Below, in pieces: positions 12,789-16,889 of a stretch of DNA of 16,889 nucleotides. The notes below the pieces were generated by a model. That model had not been told where the DNA came from. It did not search any database and saw only the letters and a program-made list of their open reading frames with translations. The stretch comes from Deltaproteobacteria bacterium UBA2385 (GTDB lineage Bacteria > Myxococcota_A > UBA796 > UBA2385). The stretch spans positions 1-16,889 of the forward strand of contig DDSR01000395.1 in the NCBI GenBank assembly GCA_002343455.1, in the 5' to 3' direction. The first letter of the stretch is position 1. Every line of letters starts with the position of its first letter. A program made the translations under genes and the position numbers.

Positions 12789-14316
12789 GGGTGCCTCCAA
12801 CCGTCATCGCGCTGACCAGCACGGTCGGCATGCCCTGGCTGACCGGCACCCCCTGCCCGTCCTTGCCGCAGGTCCAGCCGCCGCTGTCCAGCTTGCTGTC
12901 GTTGGCCGCCATCGTCACCCGCCGCAGGCTCTCGGGGCCGTTGCCGATGATGTTGACGTCCTTGATCGGGGCGGTGACCTTGCCGTCTTCGATCAGCCAG
13001 CCGTTCTTGATGTAGAAGGTGTAGTCCCCGGCCCCGATCTGCACCTGCCCGTTGGTGAAGGTCTCGGCGATGATGCCGTGCTTGACGCTGGCGATGATCT
13101 CCTCGCGGCTGTGCGGGCCGTTCTCCATGTAGGTCGAGCGCATCCGGGGGAGGACCGGGTGCTTGTAGCTCTCCCGGCGCCCGCTGCCGGTCGAGGGCAC
13201 CCCGTAATGAGCCGCCGAGATGCGGTCGTGCAGGTAGCTGCGCAGCACCCCGCCCTGCACCAGCACGGTGCGCTCGGTCGGGTTGCCCTCGTCGTCGACG
13301 TTGAGCGCCCCGCGCTCGCCGGGCTGGGTGCCGTCGTCGACGATGGTGACGAAGTCCGGGGCGATCGGCTGGTTCAGCTTGTCGCTGTAGATGCTGGTCC
13401 CCTTGCGGTTGAAGTCGGCCTCCAGCCCATGCCCGATCGCCTCGTGCAGCAGGATCCCGCTGGCCCCGGCCGCCAGCACCACCGGCAGCTCGCCGGCCGG
13501 GGGCCGGCGCGCCTCGAAGAGCACCATCGTGCGCGCGATCGCCTCGTCGCAGACCTGCTGCAGGCGAGCCTCGTCGTACCACTCCAGGCCATGGCGGCCG
13601 GCGAGGTTGCTGCCGTGCGACTGGCTGACCCCCTCGCGCTCGGCGACCAGGCTGACCCACAGCCGGCTCATCGGGCGCCGGTCGAGCGAGATGCGACCCT
13701 CGCTGTCGGCGATCAGCACCCGCTCGTCGCTGTCCGACCAGCTTACGCTGACCTTGGAGACGGCCGCCTCCTTGCTGCGCACCAGCTCCTCGCAGCGGCT
13801 CAGCAGGGGCAGCCGCTGCGCGATCCCGACCTCCTCCCAGGGCAGGGTCAGGCTGTAGCGATCGCCCGGTCCGGTCGAGGCGAAGGTCTCGGGAGGAGGC
13901 CGCGAGGCCCCCGTCGCGATCGCCGCCGCCGTGCGGGCCGCCTGCAGCATGGCCGGCAGCGAGAGGTCCTCGGTGAAGGCGTAGCCGACCTGGTCGCCGA
14001 CCACGCAGCGCAGCCCGACGCCCTGCTCGACCCGGGCCGAGGCCTCGCCGATGATGCCGTCCTCCAGCCGCAGCGAGGTGCTGCGGGTGTGCTGGAAGTA
14101 GAGGTCGGCGTGGTCGGCGCCGCGCGAGGTCAGCTCGGCCATCACCGTCCGCAGCGTGGCCGGGTCGATCCCGAACCAGGAGAGGAAGGGGTCGTTGGGG
14201 AGCAGGGCGCTGCCCAGGGCCTGAGGCTGAGCCTGCTTGGGGGCGCAGGCCAGGAAGGAGGGCGCCGTGACGAGCACCCCTCCCGCAGCGAGGACTTGTC
14301 GGCGAGACCAGGGCAT
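12781..14316 (-). CDS. tldD: TldD metallopeptidase with Tat/lipobox leader
   Basis: A 511-residue catalytic subunit of the TldD/TldE protease. The zinc motif HEAIGHGLEAD begins at residue 291 (His291, Glu292, His296), and the C-terminal GGWTCGKDGQGVPVSQGMPTV and VGGTRG are typical of TldD. Unlike E. coli TldD (about 480 residues, cytoplasmic), it starts MPWSRRQVLAAGG...FLACAPK: a twin-arginine signal (Arg5-Arg6) and a hydrophobic stretch, with a lipobox FLAC (Cys24). It is therefore predicted to be exported folded by Tat and possibly lipid-anchored. The ATG has GGAG 7 bp upstream, which supports this start. The open frame extends further upstream but into uvrC antisense and non-family sequence. 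It is followed directly by tldE with an 8-bp overlap. Confidence 0.92.
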   Translation of the reverse strand: MPWSRRQVLAAGGVLVTAPSFLACAPKQAQPQALGSALLPNDPFLSWFGIDPATLRTVMAELTSRGADHADLYFQHTRSTSLRLEDGIIGEASARVEQGVGLRCVVGDQVGYAFTEDLSLPAMLQAARTAAAIATGASRPPPETFASTGPGDRYSLTLPWEEVGIAQRLPLLSRCEELVRSKEAAVSKVSVSWSDSDERVLIADSEGRISLDRRPMSRLWVSLVAEREGVSQSHGSNLAGRHGLEWYDEARLQQVCDEAIARTMVLFEARRPPAGELPVVLAAGASGILLHEAIGHGLEADFNRKGTSIYSDKLNQPIAPDFVTIVDDGTQPGERGALNVDDEGNPTERTVLVQGGVLRSYLHDRISAAHYGVPSTGSGRRESYKHPVLPRMRSTYMENGPHSREEIIASVKHGIIAETFTNGQVQIGAGDYTFYIKNGWLIEDGKVTAPIKDVNIIGNGPESLRRVTMAANDSKLDSGGWTCGKDGQGVPVSQGMPTVLVSAMTVGGTRG

Positions 14317-14366
14317 CGGTCGACTCCAGGAGGGAGGAGCCCCAACCATAGCCCAGGCACGCCGCC

Positions 14367-16256
14367 CTACTCGCCTCGCAGGGCCGCGTACACGGCGGCC
14401 GCCGTCTTCTTGCCCAGGCCCGGGACCGCGGCCAGCTCCTCGACGCTGGCGGCCTTGATCGCCGCGATGCTCTCGAAGTGGGTCAGCAGGGCCTTGCGGC
14501 GGGTCGCGCCCACCCCGGGCAGGTCGTCCAGGCTGCTGCCCAGCTGTCGACGGCGACGGGTCTCGCGGTGGTAGCCGATGGCGGTCTTGTGGGACTCGTC
14601 GCGGATGGCCTGCAACAGGGTCAGCGCCGGCCGGTGGGCGTCCAGGCGGATCGGGTCCTTGGCCCCCGGCAGGACGATCTTGTCGGTGGCCTCGCGGTCG
14701 CCGCGGGCGTGCTCCGTGCGCGGCTTGGACAGGCCGATCAGCGGCTGGTCGTGCAGCCCCAGGTCGGCCAGCACCGCCTTTGCCGCCGCGACCTGGCCCT
14801 TGCCGCCGTCGACGACCAGCAGATCCGGCCGGGCCCAGCCCTTGCGGTCCACCCCCGGCTCCGCCCAGCCTCTTGGGTCCTCGCTCCGCTCGGTCTCCAG
14901 CGCCCGGGTGAAGCGGCGCCGCAGGATCTCCCGCATCGTGGCGTAGTCGTCGGCGCCCTCCACCGTCTTGACCCGGTAGCGGCGGTACTCGCCGGGCTCG
15001 GGCCGCCCGTCGATGAAGACCACCATGGCGGCGACGGCGTCCTGGCCCTCGATGTTGGAGTTGTCGAAGCACTCGATGCGACGCGGCAGGCGGTCGAGCT
15101 GGCAGACCCGCTGCAGATCCTCCAGCGAGCGGATCCCCCGGCTGAGCTTGCCCTCGCGGGTGGCGGCGAGGCGGGCGTTGCGCAGGGCCAGCTCGACCAG
15201 CCGGCGCTTCTCGCCCTGGACCGGCATCTGGATGCGGACCGCCGAGCCGCGGCGCTCGCCGAGCAGCTCGGCCAGCACCGTGACGTCGGCCGGGGCGGTC
15301 GAGAGCAGCAGCTCGGGGGGGATGGTCTGGCCGGGCTGGTACCAGCGATTGAGCAGGCTGGCCAGCAGCACGCCCTGGTCGGTCTCCAGGTCCTCGAAGG
15401 GCATCGGGATGGCCTCCTGCACCATGCCCTTGCGCACCGGGAGCAGCACCACGACCCCCTGCTCGCCCTCCCCGTGGATGCCCCAGACGTCCCGGTCGGC
15501 CTGGCGGGCGTCGGCCACCCCCTGGCGCTCGATGCTGGCCTGCACCGCCTTCATCAGGTCCCGGTCGCGGGCGGCCTGCTCGAAGCGCTCGGCCGCGGCG
15601 TGCTCCATCATCCGGGCCTGGAGGCGGTTGAGCAGCTCACGCCCTCGCCCGGAGAGGAAGAGCATCGACTGCTCGACCTCGGCGGCGTACTCCTCCTTGG
15701 TGCAGAGGTCGACGCAGGGCGCCAGGCAGCGCCCCATCTGGTGCAGCAGGCAGGGCCGGTCGCGGCTCTTCAGCTCGCTGTCCGAGCAGGTCCGCAGCGG
15801 GAAGCGGCGCTCCAGGAAGGCCAGGGTGGCCCGCGCCTGGCTGGCCGAGTGGTAGGGCCCGAAGATGCGGGAGCCGTCGGGCGCGACCTCGCGGACGAGG
15901 CTGAAGCGCGGCCACTCCTCCTCCAGGTCGATGCGCAGGTGCAGGAAGGAGCTGTCGTCGACCAGCTTGGCGTTGTAGCGAGGCCGGTGCCGCTTGATGA
16001 GGGTGTTCTCCAGGATCAGCGCTTCTTTCTCGGAGCGCACCAGGGTCGTGTCGATGCGCACCGCGCTCTGCAGCAGGAAGCGCACCATGAAGCGCTCGTC
16101 GTGCCCGCCCAGGTACTGCCGGACGCGGGCCCGCAGATCGCGGGCCTTGCCGACGTACAGCACCCGGCCGAGGGCGTCCTTGAACAGGTACACCCCCGGC
16201 TCGCGGGGCAGGGACTCGGCCTGCTGGGCGAGGCTCTCGATCGGCTCCTGGGTCAT
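14367..16256 (-). CDS. uvrC: Excinuclease ABC subunit C
   Basis: UvrC makes both incisions beside UvrB-bound DNA lesions in nucleotide excision repair. The 629-residue protein shows the full domain order. The GIY-YIG nuclease (about 16-95) has GVYLFKDALGRVLYVGKARDLRARV and the catalytic glutamate in ILENTLIKRHRPRYN (Glu83). Cysteines 157, 169, 177 and 181 match the iron-sulfur site described in UvrC. A UVR helix pair for UvrB contact lies around 210-245. The RNase H-like nuclease has IECFDNSNIEGQDAVAAMVV, LLVVDGGKGQ and DESHKTAIGYHR. A C-terminal helix-hairpin-helix pair includes LDDLPGVGATRRKALL and AAVPGLGKKTAAAVY. The ATG is 3 bp after the preceding stop, with no good SD, so translational coupling with that gene is likely. 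tldD starts 50 bp downstream on the same strand. Confidence 0.97.
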   Translation of the reverse strand: MTQEPIESLAQQAESLPREPGVYLFKDALGRVLYVGKARDLRARVRQYLGGHDERFMVRFLLQSAVRIDTTLVRSEKEALILENTLIKRHRPRYNAKLVDDSSFLHLRIDLEEEWPRFSLVREVAPDGSRIFGPYHSASQARATLAFLERRFPLRTCSDSELKSRDRPCLLHQMGRCLAPCVDLCTKEEYAAEVEQSMLFLSGRGRELLNRLQARMMEHAAAERFEQAARDRDLMKAVQASIERQGVADARQADRDVWGIHGEGEQGVVVLLPVRKGMVQEAIPMPFEDLETDQGVLLASLLNRWYQPGQTIPPELLLSTAPADVTVLAELLGERRGSAVRIQMPVQGEKRRLVELALRNARLAATREGKLSRGIRSLEDLQRVCQLDRLPRRIECFDNSNIEGQDAVAAMVVFIDGRPEPGEYRRYRVKTVEGADDYATMREILRRRFTRALETERSEDPRGWAEPGVDRKGWARPDLLVVDGGKGQVAAAKAVLADLGLHDQPLIGLSKPRTEHARGDREATDKIVLPGAKDPIRLDAHRPALTLLQAIRDESHKTAIGYHRETRRRRQLGSSLDDLPGVGATRRKALLTHFESIAAIKAASVEELAAVPGLGKKTAAAVYAALRGE

Positions 16257-16259
16257 GGC

Positions 16260-16853
16260 TCAGTTCGTGTCGAAGACGTAGGGGTCGCTGGCGGCCAGGG
16301 CGCTCCCGGTCAGCTGTCGGCAGGTGCGCTTCTCGGCGTGCACCACGCAGAGCTCGTGCACGGCCCCGTCGGTGGGCACGGCCACGGCGGTCGGGGCCAG
16401 CCCCTGGTCGACGCCGTCCAGCAGCACCTGGCCGCGGGCCGGGCGGGTGTCGACGGTCACCGATGGCCCCGAGGGCGGGACGGGAGCCCCCCCCGCGGGA
16501 GCCCCCCCCGCGGGAGCTGCCGCGGCGGGAGACGCCGCCAGGGGGCCGGCGGCGCGTGTCGCCACGGAGGAGCCTGCGGGGGAGACCCCGCCGATGGTCG
16601 GAGCTCCCGGGGGCAGCGGCGCCTCTTCGGGTTCAGGGCCCCGGGCGATGCTCCAGATCAAGGCCAGCAGGACCACCAGGGCCAGGGCGCCGAGGGCGAT
16701 CCACAGCCCCGGACCGCGGCTGCTCTCCTCGATCTCCATGGTGCGCACATTGCCGCCGGGCAGCTCCTGCTGGAGCTGCTCCTTGCTGCGCACCGGCTCC
16801 TCGGTCCACTTGCCCTTGCCGAGCTCCTTCTCCCGGGAGCTGTCGCCGGTCAC
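16260..16853 (-). CDS. Single-pass membrane protein with Ala/Pro linker and PEGA-like C-terminal domain (5' end uncertain)
   Basis: A 197-residue reading from GTG 16853; however, the frame stays open to base 16889 (EPGAPRWTGLRG upstream), so the true start may lie outside the window. A hydrophilic charged N-terminal part is followed by one transmembrane helix (about 49-70, GLWIALGALALVVLLALIWS), a low-complexity Pro/Ala/Gly linker (about 72-130), and a C-terminal region SVTVDTRPARGQVLLDGVDQGLAP that resembles a PEGA repeat, a small beta domain found on the extracytoplasmic side of membrane proteins. It could be the C-terminal part of a larger protein, for instance a Ser/Thr kinase with PEGA tail, as is common in Myxococcota, but no kinase motif is visible. 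Its stop is 3 bp before uvrC. Confidence 0.65.
   Translation of the reverse strand: MTGDSSREKELGKGKWTEEPVRSKEQLQQELPGGNVRTMEIEESSRGPGLWIALGALALVVLLALIWSIARGPEPEEAPLPPGAPTIGGVSPAGSSVATRAAGPLAASPAAAAPAGGAPAGGAPVPPSGPSVTVDTRPARGQVLLDGVDQGLAPTAVAVPTDGAVHELCVVHAEKRTCRQLTGSALAASDPYVFDTN
16482..16511. repeat. Two tandem 15-bp units with C8 homopolymers
   Basis: GGGAGCCCCCCCCGC is repeated exactly at 16482-16496 and 16497-16511, with a degenerate third start after it. Each unit holds an eight-base C run (G8 on the coding strand). They encode the GGAPAGGAP part of the linker of the membrane protein. A 15-bp unit keeps the frame, but a one-base slip in a G8 tract would remove the PEGA-like domain. Confidence 0.85.
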
Positions 16854-16889
16854 GCCGCGCAGGCCGGTCCAGCGTGGGGCGCCGGGCTC

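Noticed and set aside
14317..15072. Upstream extension of the TldD reading frame
   Set aside because: This part overlaps uvrC on the same strand in another frame and lacks family similarity. ATG 14316 with GGAG upstream begins a clear Tat signal.
1..16889. CRISPR arrays, tRNA/rRNA genes, insertion sequences, prophage or integrase genes
   Set aside because: None seen by eye: no regularly spaced repeats with spacers, no cloverleaf-like or rRNA-like stretches, and no transposase or recombinase motifs in any frame.

Overview
This is about 16.9 kb of very GC-rich (roughly 70% or more by eye), tightly packed bacterial chromosome. Fifteen protein genes cover nearly all of it, and no intergenic gap exceeds about 165 bp. 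I see no tRNA, rRNA, CRISPR array, transposase, integrase or phage gene. A Gram-negative host is indicated by a diderm-style lipoprotein, a Tat signal with a lipobox, a type IV/II prepilin-like protein and a PEGA-like membrane protein. The GC content and this mixture recall Myxococcota or related 'deltaproteobacterial' lineages, but the placement is inference.

Layout. (a) 1-3282, plus strand: the tail of an unidentified gene, then pheT (phenylalanyl-tRNA synthetase beta chain, with a shortened tRNA-binding OB region) overlapping by one base a RluA-type pseudouridine synthase. (b) 3286-6270, minus strand: a coupled three-gene unit of a UbiA-family prenyltransferase, a membrane histidine kinase and a small membrane protein resembling the Pyr4/PaxB membrane terpene cyclases. 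(c) 6271-6433: a divergent intergenic region with AT-rich direct repeats and an inverted repeat. (d) 6434-8248, plus: an asparagine-synthetase-like amide ligase without the glutaminase cysteine. (e) 8252-8824, minus: lspA, divergent from (f) 8929-10929, plus: a Cys-rich lipoprotein followed by a GT-C-like polytopic membrane protein. (g) 10934-16889, minus: in transcription order a PEGA-like membrane protein (open at the window edge), uvrC, tldD (with Tat/lipobox leader), tldE and a lone prepilin-like protein.

The most unusual part is (b). A prenyltransferase-family protein, a sensor kinase and a Pyr4/PaxB-like cyclase are encoded with overlapping or nearly abutting ends. This is the gene logic of a membrane isoprenoid or meroterpenoid pathway with a dedicated sensor. 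Second is the TldD/TldE pair, where TldD carries an export and lipidation signal but its partner has none. Third is the AsnB-like protein, whose degenerate N-terminal domain is interrupted by an expanded repeat including four perfect GGGGCC units. The three convergent gene ends are separated by only 3-4 bp, with no recognisable intrinsic terminators.
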